Below, one piece after another: positions 31,752 through 43,605 of a stretch of 64,000 nucleotides of DNA (the stretch's first letter is position 1; every line of letters starts with the position of its first letter). Position numbers and translations under genes: made by a program. The notes beneath the pieces are model-generated. The model saw only the letters and a program-made list of their open reading frames with translations, did no database searches and was not told the origin of the DNA. The stretch covers positions 17,942,045-18,006,044 of the forward strand of contig OX637404.1 of the NCBI GenBank assembly GCA_951799425.1, read 5' to 3'. This stretch comes from Ilex aquifolium. Taxonomy: Eukaryota > Streptophyta > Magnoliopsida > Aquifoliales > Aquifoliaceae.

Positions 31752-33578
31752 TGTGTATCGCCCCAAATCTTGGGGTCCTTATTACTCGTTAATCCTTATT
31801 AATTTACTTAAGGCCTTGATCCCGGTGGACCAATTTCAGCGAAATTCCAGCGGAGTCTCTTTTGTACAGAGAGCTCCACCCAAAACACAACCTATCTCAA
31901 GTCAATTACAATGACCTTCCAAGGTCCAATGTAAACATTTAAGCAATTCTCATGCCTTAAACATTAACCAACAACTCTAAATGTACAAAACATTCATTTT
32001 ATCAAAAGAATAGATACAAATGCCCCATATTACATGCCTTAACAAAAGAATATACTTGTTTTGTATAATTCAAAAATACAAGTCTATCTAAGTAATTACA
32101 ATTAGGAATAAAGGAATCTATGACATCAAAATAGGAGCTCGGACTTCGGCTTTATCATCATGTTGGGCCCAAGTGTGGGCCATCTGCGGAAACATGCATT
32201 GTACTTAAAAATATTTTCCCACAATGGGGTGAGCCAAAGCTCAGTAGGATGTCTTCTAAGAAGTACGCCTCACAACCCAACGGTATAACTCAAGAATAGA
32301 TATATGTAACATGTGACATAAATAAATGCTACCAATGATGCTATTATATAAAGTGATGTTTCATTCATGCAAAAACCAATACTGAACCCACCCCCGAGTT
32401 CCCACGACACATGTGATGCCATGCTCATGAACCAGACACTCCACACCCACACCATTGAGTTATATGCTCACCCAATGACCTTTCATTTAATATCTTGTCT
32501 TTATGGGGTAGGTAATTTATGGAATTCCACCAACGGACTACTAAATCGACATGAATTTTGAGGACATCCCACCCTGGTTCGGCATACACCGACATTTTTA
32601 TGTGTTTTGCACCCGAGGGAGAATTTATCACTTCTTGCTATACCCGGACACATTATCATGTATATTTTTGTGAGACTTAATCGGACCTTAGTCCAATTCC
32701 CAAGCCTCACCCACTCACCTATGTGTTAAGTGATCAACTCATGCACAAACATACATTCCCATGCCAATGCATCATGGATATTGTGTTAAACCCGTGCACA
32801 TTCCATGTATGCCCAAATACAATTTAGATAGACTTACAATCTCAAAATATAGCAAGAAAGCATATATTTCTCATTCTAGTATTTCATCAAACATGTGATA
32901 TGCATCAATTAACCCACATAACATACTCGTCCACACAATGACATTTCATCAAACATGTAGGGTGCATAGATTCATACATATAACATACATGCCATAATTA
33001 ACTTAACAACATGCTCATTTACCTAATACTACAAGTATTAGAATAACAAACTCATCAATCCAAAAGAGAACTCACTAGCTACACTAGACATATGCTAATT
33101 ATACAATTAACATACATATATATTATACCTATATCACATATACCCATTAAATTGAAATTTAGTACTAGGTAGAAGGGAACCCACACCTCTGTAAAACCCG
33201 AGAAAATTTAAACCTTTGTGAAAAAGGGTAAAACGGTAAATTGCCACTAAGGTACAGGTTGTAAACCTGAATTTTTCTAGAACTCGGATGACGAAACGGA
33301 CCTCACCGTTGGATTCGTCTCGCGAAATCTAGTTACCACGACAAATTTCGTTGAATTCCGAGATAGTCGGATTTTTCGCGTTTTACGAGACGAACGGGCC
33401 CCGTGTGACCCTGTACACGAAATTTTTTATAAAATTTCCAAGTTTGGGGAAATATTAGAGACAAGTGAAATAAAAATATTTTAAATTTAAATCGGGACGA
33501 AATTTAATCGTTTCGGGGTTAAAACGGACCCGGAAAAGAGAGGTCGTGTGGCGCGTTGTGGGCCAAGTGTTCCAAGGG

Positions 33579-33586
33579 TATATAAA
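33579..33586 (+). promoter_or_regulatory. TATA box of the 4-kb LTR
   Basis: TATATAAA lies in GGGTATATAAAGGGGGGAAA and is followed about 30 bp later by TTTTTCCCCCATTCTTC and a pyrimidine/purine-rich leader. This arrangement fits an LTR promoter. Confidence 0.55.
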
Positions 33587-35174
33587 GGGGGGAAAATCAG
33601 ATTTTTCCCCCATTCTTCTTGCCGTTCAGCCGATAGAAAAGAGGAGAGGGAGAGAGCTTGAAATCTTCACTTCTCTCTACGATCTAGAAGGCTACGAAGC
33701 TCGGATCCATTCAATCCAAGAATTAAAGTCGCTCTACTCATCGAGGGCTACGCGGCTATACCAAAAAGCACAAGTTTTACCGAAGGTCAAGGTACGGGAT
33801 TTTCGGGAAGTGAGGGTTTTTGCTTGAATCGGGTCTTGGAACTTCCCTTGGTCGTTCCTCACGCTTCAAGAGGTAGGGTTTCTTCCTAATAAGGTTTATT
33901 CCAAGCCTATAATGTTTTTATGGAATGGGTAGGATGATAGCCTATGTATCTCTTGGCTATTGTTGTGAAATTGGATGAATTGGGTATTGAAATGGGTAAA
34001 AGAAATCCTAGCTTGGATGGATATTTGGAAGTTACTAAATGTGATTTCTATGATTGGATATGTGAAATGAACCCAATGTGAATTCATGTGTTATATGAAA
34101 TTGTGGGCGTGTTATGTGTCTATATATATGCCTCGAAATTTTAGTATGTTGATAACATGCTTGAAATTTGTATTATGGGAATTATATGCTTTTGATATGA
34201 TTTTGCCATGGAATATGAGAAATGTGTTGAGAATGTTCATATGTCACTCATATCATATCGAACATTGTATTGGTGTTGCAATGGAGCACCACATTTCATA
34301 TGCACGGGAACATCGCATTTTAGGAGGTGTGTGTGCATGGTTGTTTGTCTTCACCACACATGGTGGATGACGAGTGAGCTCGGGTAATATGGGTCGATGA
34401 CCTAGACGAGTCGAATGGTTTATATGTTGATAGGGTTGGGGTAGCAAGAAGGGCTAGAAAATCCCTCGGGTGAGAGACCCGGTGATTGGATACGCACTCC
34501 GTTGGTATAAGAGCCCATAAAGTGTGTCGGTGTACGCGAAACCGTTGGTGGAAGTCCATGAATTCCGTGTAGGTTGGGTGACCTTTGGTGTGAGTCCATG
34601 AACATCCACCCCTACAAAGACCCTAGAATGAAATGTCATTTGATGTGGAACATAAATGACGGATAGATACACATTGGCACTTGCATGTGTAGAGGAGCCG
34701 GGAAGGGCTCGGTTGATGTGCATGAGTGAGTCTCACCTCATTTCATAGCATGGCATTACATGTTTCAACATGGAATATATTCTTGTTGTGGATTGTTGAT
34801 TGATAGCATGTGACATTTCATATGTATTTAGGTTGAGGAGTAGCCTCTTTAGGAGATACCCTATTGAGCGTGGCTCACCCTTTATGGGAAAAACATTTCA
34901 GGTGTGGGTTTTGCTCCGGCGGATGGCTCATTTGGAGAGCATCAACCATGAAGGGGGCCGGCTTGTGGCCTTAGTTTAAGTTTTGTAAAACCTTTAACAA
35001 AATTCCATTTTGATGTATATATATTATGGAATGAATTGTAATAGAGATTGTATGAGTTGGGTATTATATGGAAAATCTCATTAAACATGTATTGAATGAG
35101 TTTGGAGTGTATGGGGTAGCTTTAAGGATGGTTTGGAGGGGAAAGAAATCCATTTTTATGCTCACAGTCTGAAA

Positions 35175-35572
35175 ACCTACCGGAAGGTGTGTGTCGGCCT
35201 TCCGGAAGGTTTTGCTAAAAACCCCAGCTTGCCTTGTTCACAGCTAATACCTTCCGGAAGGTTTTGCCCACTGGAATGAACCTTCCGAAAGATTTTAGCT
35301 ACTGGAGTAAAACCTACCGGAAGGACTTGTCTACTGGAATGGACCTTCCGGAAGGTTTTGCCTTGGGTTTCTTTTTGACTGCCGAATTCTTCCGGAAGGT
35401 TTTGTTTTCTGGAATGAACCTTCCGGAAGGTTTTGGCTACTAGAATGGACCTTCCGGAAGGTTTTTGCTATTGATGTAGACCTTCCGGAAGTTCTTGAAA
35501 TTGATTCTTTTCATTTAACTGTTCTTTCAGCGACCTTCCGGTAGGTGTATGTCGACCTTCCGGAAGGTTTTT
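35175..35572 (+). repeat. array of CCTTCCGGAAGG palindromes
   Basis: About 12 copies of AACCTTCCGGAAGGTTTTG or close variants lie in 400 bp, 30-50 bp apart, separated by short sequences such as CTACTGGAATGG. Most copies keep the full 12-base palindrome. Exceptions are one-sided changes such as CCTACCGG and CCGGTAGG. The first and last pairs share the same dimer arrangement. Confidence 0.85.
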
Positions 35573-35806
35573 CCAAAAAAATTTGAAATTTTCAAAATGC
35601 TTAGCCATGCTTTTGGGCTTTGTTTTCTTTGGTTCCTATGACATAAATGGACATAAATGGAGGTATAATTGACCATGTGGATGGTAAATCCGATTAAAAG
35701 CATGTGAATGACGTGGTGTCGGGTTATACGACTATCACGAGTATTTCCGCGGGTTGACGGATGGTCAACGGTTAATAAAGGACCCCCGGAAATTTGGGGT
35801 GTCACA

Positions 35807-36490
35807 ACCTCTTAGAAGCAAGTGGTGGTGAAGAAGTTCCTTGAAAACCCACAAAGCCTCCCACAAACCCTTAACCCGAAATTGGTGAAAAATTTGTCAA
35901 TCTTGGTGTTGATAGATAGCCCTCGTCGTGTAGAGCAACTTTAATTATTGGTTGATTGAATTCCAACAGTCGGATCGAAAGATATTTACAAAAGAAGAAG
36001 GGGAAGTGGAAGAGTTCTTCCAAGCTCTCTCTCTCTACCCAAATTTGCAAGGAATGGGGAAGTGGAAACTTGTCTTCCACTTTTTGGCCCCTTTATATAT
36101 TAGGTGTAGAGCTTGCCACATGTTCTATTTCTATTGGTTGAAAATCTTAGAGAGCCAATCATATTCTGACACGTGTCATATTTGGATAATGTTAGTTGGA
36201 TAGGTATTTTAATTATATCACGAGTCCCATGAATAAAATCCAAGTTATTGGACTTGTAATCGCGTATCACCCGATCACGTATTTTGCCTCGTAATACGTG
36301 AAAAATTTAACTGTCTCAAAATTTAACGAAATTTGTATGCCCAACTCATTTTTGTGAGACGAGTCCAATGGTGAGGTCCGTTTCATCATCTGAGTTATAT
36401 AAAATTATAAATGTTTAACCTTGCTTAAATGACATAATTATCGTATTACTCATTTAATCGATTTATTAAATTTTTTGGGTTTTACGAGCT
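35807..36490 (-). repeat. inverted fragment of a related LTR
   Basis: The reverse complement aligns with about 33190-33870 of the preceding LTR: AAACGGACCTCACC with TTGGA, CAAATTTCGTT, and CTTCTAAGAGGT against CTTCAAGAGGT. It contains TTTATATATTAGG (complement of a TATA region) near 36090. It lacks both LTR ends. Confidence 0.65.
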
Positions 36491-36590
36491 GAGTATGAAT
36501 TATCAAGAGACGGCAAACTCCTTTTCTTTTGATAAAAAATAAGAGATTTTCTGTTTGAGATTGCCTTGTGTTGTGGCCCATTTGGCTAAA

Positions 36591-36654
36591 ATATATATTG
36601 ATTCTGAGAATGACAACATTGACCAACAAATAACCCAATTGTCGTTCTTAGAAT

Positions 36655-36706
<52 letters not shown>
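36591..36706. repeat. stem-loop beside an (AT)n microsatellite
   Basis: Arms at 36591-36616 and 36639-36664 pair over about 26 bases with two mismatches around a 22-base loop. An (AT)n run of about 46 bases follows directly (to about 36706). Confidence 0.75.
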
Positions 36707-36708
<2 letters not shown>

Positions 36709-37832
36709 CCCTTTTTTCTTAAATAAGGATTTCACTTTCAGCCAGTCCCAGATTGGTCTGAGCTCCAATTAGGTTGATTGTTGATTCAACTTAATGCCAT
36801 TAATGCTTTGGGACAAGGATAAGCTAGCTACTAGTCTTGCATAGAGATTTCTATCTATCTATAAGGAAAAGGGCTGATCGTGATGAGAAAGAATAAATAT
36901 TCAATGTAATGGGAATACCATGTGAGCAGAGTCATCTGGTATCACTATTTAATAAAAAATCAACAAATGAGAAAAGTTAACAAATGAAAGACCATACAGG
37001 CATGAGGTCTGAATGTGTAGACGCTGCATCAACATTAGATAATTACAAGACTTGAACACACAACATAAATCCTTAAAGGGTTTCCACCATTAACCTGGGT
37101 AGTAGTACAACAGAAAAAAAAATTTGTTCAAAAAATCGGTCTTTGGGTATCCAGGCATGGTTTATGCCTGGATCTCTTATTTAACCATGGTTGGATCTCT
37201 TATTTGAGCTTATCATATGCTTACCGTGGGCTTAGACATTGATATCCATGCCTACTTTTTTTATTTTTCTCATACATTTTGACAAACACTTGGTTTGCAA
37301 AAACACTATTATTTTTTTCATGCATTTTGACAAACACTTGGTCAATATTGCAAAGTGATTCGCCAATTACAAGTAAGAGTGGTCTCAATTTTTTTTTTTT
37401 AACTATTTTTTTTTAGGGGGAAAGGGAAGGGGGAGGGTGAGAGTGGTCTCATATGCATAAAGAATGAGTTTCAAATCTAGAATTAGAAAAAAAAATCTAA
37501 GAAAAAAAATCAAAGTGTTTTCAAGAGGCGGACTCATATTTGAAAAGGAAAAAAAAATCCCAAATCATAAAATTTGAGGTTAGATCTGTGAACTACATAC
37601 AAAATTTAGAAAGATATTATCTGAGCTTGAAATCTAGTGAAATTATGTCTGTGGGGTATTCTGATGGGCTCAATTAAATATGATTTTTCTGATGCTAGAG
37701 TAATGCAAAGTTTCGATCAAATTGTAACTTTGAGCAGTCAGTTTCCTCCCAGCATATTTTTATGACTTTTTGATTTATTGTAATCTTTGGGCCCATGGTC
37801 ACTAGACATGCAATTTGGTGTTTGGGTGTTGC
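36707..37832 (+). other. non-coding stretch, probable intron of RSH1-like remnant
   Basis: No gene is seen. A 20-base TTTTGACAAACACTTGG-type segment occurs twice (about 37278 and 37325). The stretch ends in GGGTGTTGCAG, an acceptor for the RSH1-like exon, so at least its right part is probably intron. Confidence 0.45.
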
Positions 37833-38290
37833 AGATGTCAGTGCAGGAGTTTCCAGCAAACTCAACCATGATGGATTTGTTGGAAAAAGCTGGTCAAGAA
37901 AGCTCTAGATGTACTCCATATGGATTTTTAGTGAAGGAAGAGCTGAGGCTAATGAATAGAATTAATTCATTGTTGAATATACAATTCCCGAAATTCTCTC
38001 ACATAAATCCAATTTTTTTCCAAATAAGGGGTAGTGTAATAAAGTAAAAATACGAAAAAATCGGGATTGAAAAACGTCCATTGTCTAATGGAACTGTGAG
38101 CTTGTTAGTGATCCCACCTACAAGTTAAAAATAGGTGATATGTAGAATTAACTCCAACCATACCCGATAAGTCATTAACAGAGTACAGGGAAAAGATTCA
38201 GCGCATGTATGACCAAGTTCTAATTGTACAAGGCAAGTGCCTGCCAGCAGCGGCATGGTTGGGTGGAGAAGCTGACCCTTGGATGTTTTC
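37833..38290 (+). pseudogene. RSH1: RSH1-like (p)ppGpp synthetase, C-terminal remnant
   Basis: After the acceptor at 37832 the frame reads [20 protein letters not shown] and [16 protein letters not shown]. An AT-rich insert of about 100 bp (37963-38085) interrupts it. Sequence from about 38090 gives [10 protein letters not shown] and then [22 protein letters not shown]. These are, from memory, the C-terminal blocks of plastid RelA/SpoT homologue 1, which makes or degrades the alarmone ppGpp. Stops near 38140 and the insert break the frame, and no catalytic domains are in the window. It is a decayed tail, cut off on the right by retroelement sequence. Confidence 0.68.
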
Positions 38291-38379
38291 TATTTTTGCA
38301 GTGTACCATTTACTGGCCAATTATTTATTCTTGTATATGTGATAAACATTTATACAAACAGTGCAGGAATGCGGAAATG

Positions 38380-38813
38380 TGAATACATAAAATAAGTCAT
38401 ACTCAGTTACGATCTAAACACAACGAATCAACAAATTTGAATACTGTTTTACTATTCCTTCCAAACCTCCTTGAGAATCATGAACACCTTTGAACATGAA
38501 CACTTCGACTCACGATAAGTTAGGATACACGAGCCAAACCCAAATTTCCACCATTCTAGAGGCTCACACAAGTCACAATATAGAGAGAGATTGGAGAGCA
38601 TCAATCGTAGTAATTTTTTATATCTCACGTGTTGGTAGAGTCCCACTATATATAACATATGTGGGGATAAGGTGGAGAGATTTTAGGAACCAAATCCATC
38701 GTTATCTAGGCTTGACCAAGGTCAAGTTAATCCAAACACTGACCATCCTTATCTATTTGGATTGTGAACGCCAATGGGCGCCGATCCGACTGCATATCCA
38801 AATGCTAATATCT
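38380..38813 (-). repeat. probable 3' LTR of element E
   Basis: On the minus strand TGCGGGTGGGAGA, a plausible polypurine tract, leads into TATTAGCATTTGG. A TATA-like stretch (GTTATATATAGTGGG) follows near 38645. The left limit is a guess, set by where RSH1-like sequence ends. Confidence 0.4.
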
Positions 38814-39779
38814 CCCACCCGCACATGGCAATGACAATGTTGCAATATTCATCTCTCTGCATAACTCTATCATTGTGACTATTCATATAGACTAAAGAAC
38901 AGTGCGACCGCTGAGTCCACTTGCACTCGGGAGCACTACACTAGAAACCTTCTCAGGCCAGCATAGAGACATCAATCCTTTAGAAAACAAGTAAAGGAAT
39001 AAAGTAACTCACTATGCCCCAGACCTATTTCATTACACCGAGTTAAGTATCTCATGCTTTCCTAGCAATGTCCTGGGAGACCGAATCAATCATGGTCCTA
39101 GGTAACATGCCAAAGTAGCAAACATCAATTTGTCACTCTATGAAATAGTCAAAGGTCACATAGGGCACAATGTCAGAACAATTCATGGAAAAATTATCCT
39201 TTGGGACTCACATAGTAAGGAAGTAGGGATCCATTCACTCACCTCCTTGTCTCGTTCGTCAAGCACATGTATTATGAAGTACATGTTATAGTGGAGTAAC
39301 TCTCCCAGAGAGTGTATGTCATAACCTCTAACACTGTACAAATCTTAGTCTAGTCACTCCCCGAGTGTCTAACCCGAGTCCTCGCATTGCTCGCCACTCG
39401 TGGCGCCAAAAATGTAAGATCTCACATCTGGATATCAATACATGTATAATGGATAATGGATAATGAGCATATTCATTATCTGTCTCTATCACTGGATCTC
39501 ATCTTGGTTCTAACCAAGGCAACATGTATTCGTTAAATAATAATGTCTCATCTTTGCTCATTATCTCAAGCGCCAAAAGTGATTGCTCATGTGAGTGAGC
39601 CAATCCAAACCTGATGACACACTCAATAATATATATGTGTTGAATGTTATTTATGCCACATAAATAAGACATGATAATTAAAAAAAAATGCCATGTGCAT
39701 AAGCAATAAGATATCTATTCAAACATAAAAGAAATATCCAACAAATGGTCAACTAATACAATCAAATACTATGCAGCAC

Positions 39780-42700
39780 AAATGCCCTAACATGAGCTCT
39801 ATACACATCTCTAGGAGTTGGCTTAGTTAGGGGGTCAGCAACCATGTGGCTCATAGGAATGTATTACAGGACCACCTCTTTTTGTGCAACTGTCTCTCGA
39901 ATAAAGTTATTCCTCGAGTCTATGTGTTCGGTTCTTCTATAACACTTGGGATCCTTGGAGAAAGCAAGTGTTGCCATGCTATCACAATGTATTGTCATTG
40001 GATCTGATGCATCTGTGACAAATCCAAGATCCTCTAGGAAACTCCTCAACCACATTGCTTCTTGAACCGCTGACATACAAGCAATGAACTCTGCTTCCAT
40101 AGTGGAAAGGACTACACATGTCTATTTCTTGCTACTCCAAGATATGGAGCCTTGGTTTAGCAAAACGATGTACCCTGATGTTGATTTACGCTCATCTAGG
40201 TCATCACCCCACATCAACATCGATGTAACCAATAAGTCGTAAATCCGAACCCTAATAACATAGAATGTAATCCGAAGTCCCCTTAAGGTAGCAGAGTATC
40301 CTTTTGATTTCTTTCCAATGAACAATCCTAGGATTTGCTTCAAACCGGCTGACTAACCCAACCACATAACATATATCAGGCCGAGTACACATCATAGCAT
40401 ACATCATCTTGCCAACTGCACTGGCATATGGGAAACGAGACATCTTATCATTTTCTTCAGGAGTAATAGGGAAATCCTTTTGGCTTAGGCCCTCGTCTTT
40501 AGCTATAGAAGTGTCAATGGGTTTAGCATTGTGCATATGAAAATGTTCAAGGACCTGCCTTAGGTAAGCCTATTGGGACAAACCAAGTAGTCATCTTGAA
40601 CGATCCTTACAACGAGCACATAACTTACTTCACCAATGTCCTTCATCTCGAAATGTGAGGATAACCACCCTTTAGCAGTGGCAATCATCTCTTTTTTATT
40701 CCCAGCCAATAGAATGTCGTCAACATACAAACAGAGGATAATAAAACTTCCTTTGGATCGCTTAATTTACACACAGTGATCTTCTTCGACCATCGTAAAC
40801 CCATCATCAATGATGGCTCGATGAAATCTCAAATACCACTGTCTAGATGATTGCTTCAAGCCATAGTAGATCGATTGAGATTGTAAACTTTGTGCTCTTG
40901 ACCTTCCATAAGGAAACCAATTGGTTAATCCATATAGATCTCCTCATCCAGTTCTCCATTGAGAAATACAGTCTTAACGTCCATTTGGTAAAGTTAAAAA
41001 TCTAAGTTTGCGACAATGGATAAAATGAGTGAATTGAAGCAAACCTCATTACCGGTGAGAATGTTTCTTCATAGTTTATTCCCTTAAGTTGGGTAAATCA
41101 TCTTCCTTGCGTTTGATTTTGAGAACCTATTTGTTCCCAATGGTCTTGCGCCTAGGAGGAAGGTCAACCAAGTCCCAAACTTGATTGGTCTTTATAGACC
41201 CCATTTCTTCAATCATAGCATTCATCCGTTCTTTGCTAGCAACAGATGAGATAACATGTCGATAAGTCTTAGGCTCATCATTGTAATGGACAACAATCAT
41301 GAAAGTTTCCCTTTCAATCTCAAATCGATGACGGGGAATGTTTTCACATTGCTCTTACGCAGATGAGTACCAGAAAAACTCTCATTCACTGGCAATGAGT
41401 CACCGAGTAGTAAGTCGCTCCCACTATCTCCAGGAAGTTGAGAATTTTTTTTCTCTGTCTTAGCTGGACTGATAGATGCACTAAGTTCCTAATCATCCAA
41501 TTCATAGAGTTCCATCCTATGACCCACCTCGCTTCTGCTAGGGAAATCCTCCTCGAGAAAATCCATATATCTCGACTCAATTTTTGTCACACTTCCATTT
41601 GGCTGCTCCTTAATGAACACATAACCTTTGGAGTGTTCAGAGTACCTTATAAAAATACACTTCTTACTCCTAGGTCCTAACTTCCCATGCTTATGAGAAG
41701 TATTGTGTAAATAAGCTTCAGATCCCCATGGCCGCAAGATACCTAGATCAGGCTTCTTGCCGATCCATAACTCATAGGGAGTGGAAGATACTGATTTGGA
41801 GGGTACATGGTTAAGAATGTAGGCCACAGTCAGTGAAGCATCTCCCCAATAAGAGATAGGCAAATTAGCTTGCGCCATCATCTATCTAACCATGTCTGAT
41901 TCCTCCTCTCTGCCACACCATTTTGTTGTGGTGTGATGGGAATCGTTAACTTTCTGATAATTCCCATGATCAGATAGATACTTGTAGCCTCGATCAGTTC
42001 TTAAAGCTTTAATTTTTTTGTCCATTTGATTCTCAACCTCATTCGTGTAAAGTCTAAAGCAACCTAATGCTTCTGACTTATGGGAGATCAAATAGACGTG
42101 CCTAAAGCACATGTAGTCATCTATGAAAGTGATGAAATAGGAACCACCATGCCTTGCCCTCATATTCATTGGACTGCGGATATCATAATGAATTAACTGA
42201 AATGGGATGTATGCCCTTGTGGCCTTTCCAAATGGTTTTTTGGTTGCTTTTCCTACTAAGCAATATTCACATGTGGACAAATTAATTTTAGTGAGTGGGC
42301 CCAAAAGGCCTTCTCGAGCTAATGTAGTCATTCTATCTTGTCCAATACGGCCTAATCTACATCATATTGTTGTTAATTCATTCTGATATCTGTGGCCCAA
42401 TGACTGTGAGGGCAAGGCATGGTGGTTCCTATTTCAAACGGTTTTTGGTTGATTTTCCTGCTAAGCAATGTTAACATGTGGACAAATTAATTTTAGCGAG
42501 TAGGCCCAAAAGGCCTTTTCGAGCTAATCTAGTCATTCTATCTTGTCCAATATAGCCTAATCTAGCATGTCATTTCACATAATCAATATGAGAATTATCA
42601 ACAGAAGTTAGCAGATAAAACAAATCATTATTCATACCAGAATAAATAATATCCAAAATCATAAAACCATCCAAAATAAATCCACCACCATAATAAACTG

Positions 42701-43600
42701 TCTCATGGTAAATGTCAACTTTATTTCTCTCAAAACTAAAGTGAAAACCTAAGCTAAGTATAGAAAGAACTGAACATAAGTTTCACCAAATCCCCGAAGT
42801 ATAAAGTACATCATGAAGATACAATGTGCTCCCATGTCGCATCTTTAAATTGTAAGTATCAATGCATTGCACCTCCAAACTGGAGTCGTTCCCCATGTAG
42901 ACTCTCATACTTCTAGCCGAAATCGATGATACTCCAAGAATCAGTTTCGATCCCTCGCTAAGTGGTCGGTTGTCTCTGAGTTTACAATCCACACTGGGAG
43001 AGATTTAACAACATATACACTAGATGTAACAAAGCATGTAGAGCAAGAAATAAGATCATGGAGTACCTTCTTCGCCTCAATGCATTCACGAACGAAATGG
43101 CCCAATTTTCCACAATTATAGCAAGTCATTCGGGACTTGTCTTTTTTGCCAGCTCGTTTTCCTCTTTTTCGTTTGATGACCTTCTTAGGCTTGAGTGCAC
43201 ATTCCCTTTGTTTGAAGCTCTTCTAGTCTTCTTTCGGCCAGACTTAAAAGTCCCGCGAGAACTGGATTCAACAACATATGTATGAGAGGGCTTAGCTGTC
43301 TCTAGGTGCTCATCCTCCAGCTCCAAATGACTCACAATGTCCTTGAATGTCCTAGCATTCTCGTTGTGTGTCATGTTTACCCTAACGTGCTCCCAAGAAT
43401 TGGGAAGGGAATGAATCACAGTCTAAACCTGCTACTCATCAGTTAAGTCATTTCCAACTACCTTTAGCTCACATATCATGTTTGACATTACCCTTAGGTG
43501 TTGTTTCATCGTATGATTAGCACGTTTCTGGTAACCGTCAAACCTCAATGTTAGGCTACGTAGCTTCGTCGCTGAGGTAGCACCAAACTTAGCTTTGAGA
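39780..43600 (-). pseudogene. element E gag C-terminus and pol, decayed
   Basis: In minus-strand order: gag (LRSLTLRFDGYQKRANHTMK, then NSWEHVRVNMTHNENARTF); zinc knuckle CYNCGKLGHFVREC (about 43100); protease site changed to VNSETTDH from the usual DSG; integrase (CEYCLVGKATKKPF, FITFIDDY, 42300-41880; then NLPISYWGDASLTVAYILN and LGPRSKKCIFIRY); reverse transcriptase LCLYVDDILLAG (about 40730); RNase H with STSGYIVLLNQGSISWSSKK, MEAEFIACMSAVQEAMWL and RRTEHIDSRNNFIRE. Stops and shifts lie between every block. The integrase region carries a local duplication with inversion at 42130-42590. Confidence 0.82.
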
Positions 43601-43605
43601 GCTTC

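Larger units (their letters stand above)
31752..35806 (+). mobile_element. 4-kb solo LTR of a Gypsy (Tekay/Del-like) element
   Basis: It starts TGTATCGCCCCAAATC and ends GGAAATTTGGGGTGTCACA. The TG..CA ends and the CCCCAAAT/ATTTGGGG mirror are typical of long Tekay/Del LTRs and match the two shorter solo LTRs at 43606 and 51021 in design. A promoter (TATATAAA, 33579) is followed by a leader-like region with plant 5' UTR character. No internal coding domain is present. The flanks are AAGGT and ACCTC, so no target duplication is seen. The copy may be a recombinant, or its flank may be altered. Lineage is inferred from LTR ends only. Confidence 0.65.

Noticed and set aside
35807-36490. Reading 31752-36490 as one DNA transposon with terminal inverted repeats
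   Set aside because: The inverted similarity at the LTR ends is the normal TGT..ACA mirror of Tekay-like LTRs. No transposase or target duplication supports a DNA transposon.
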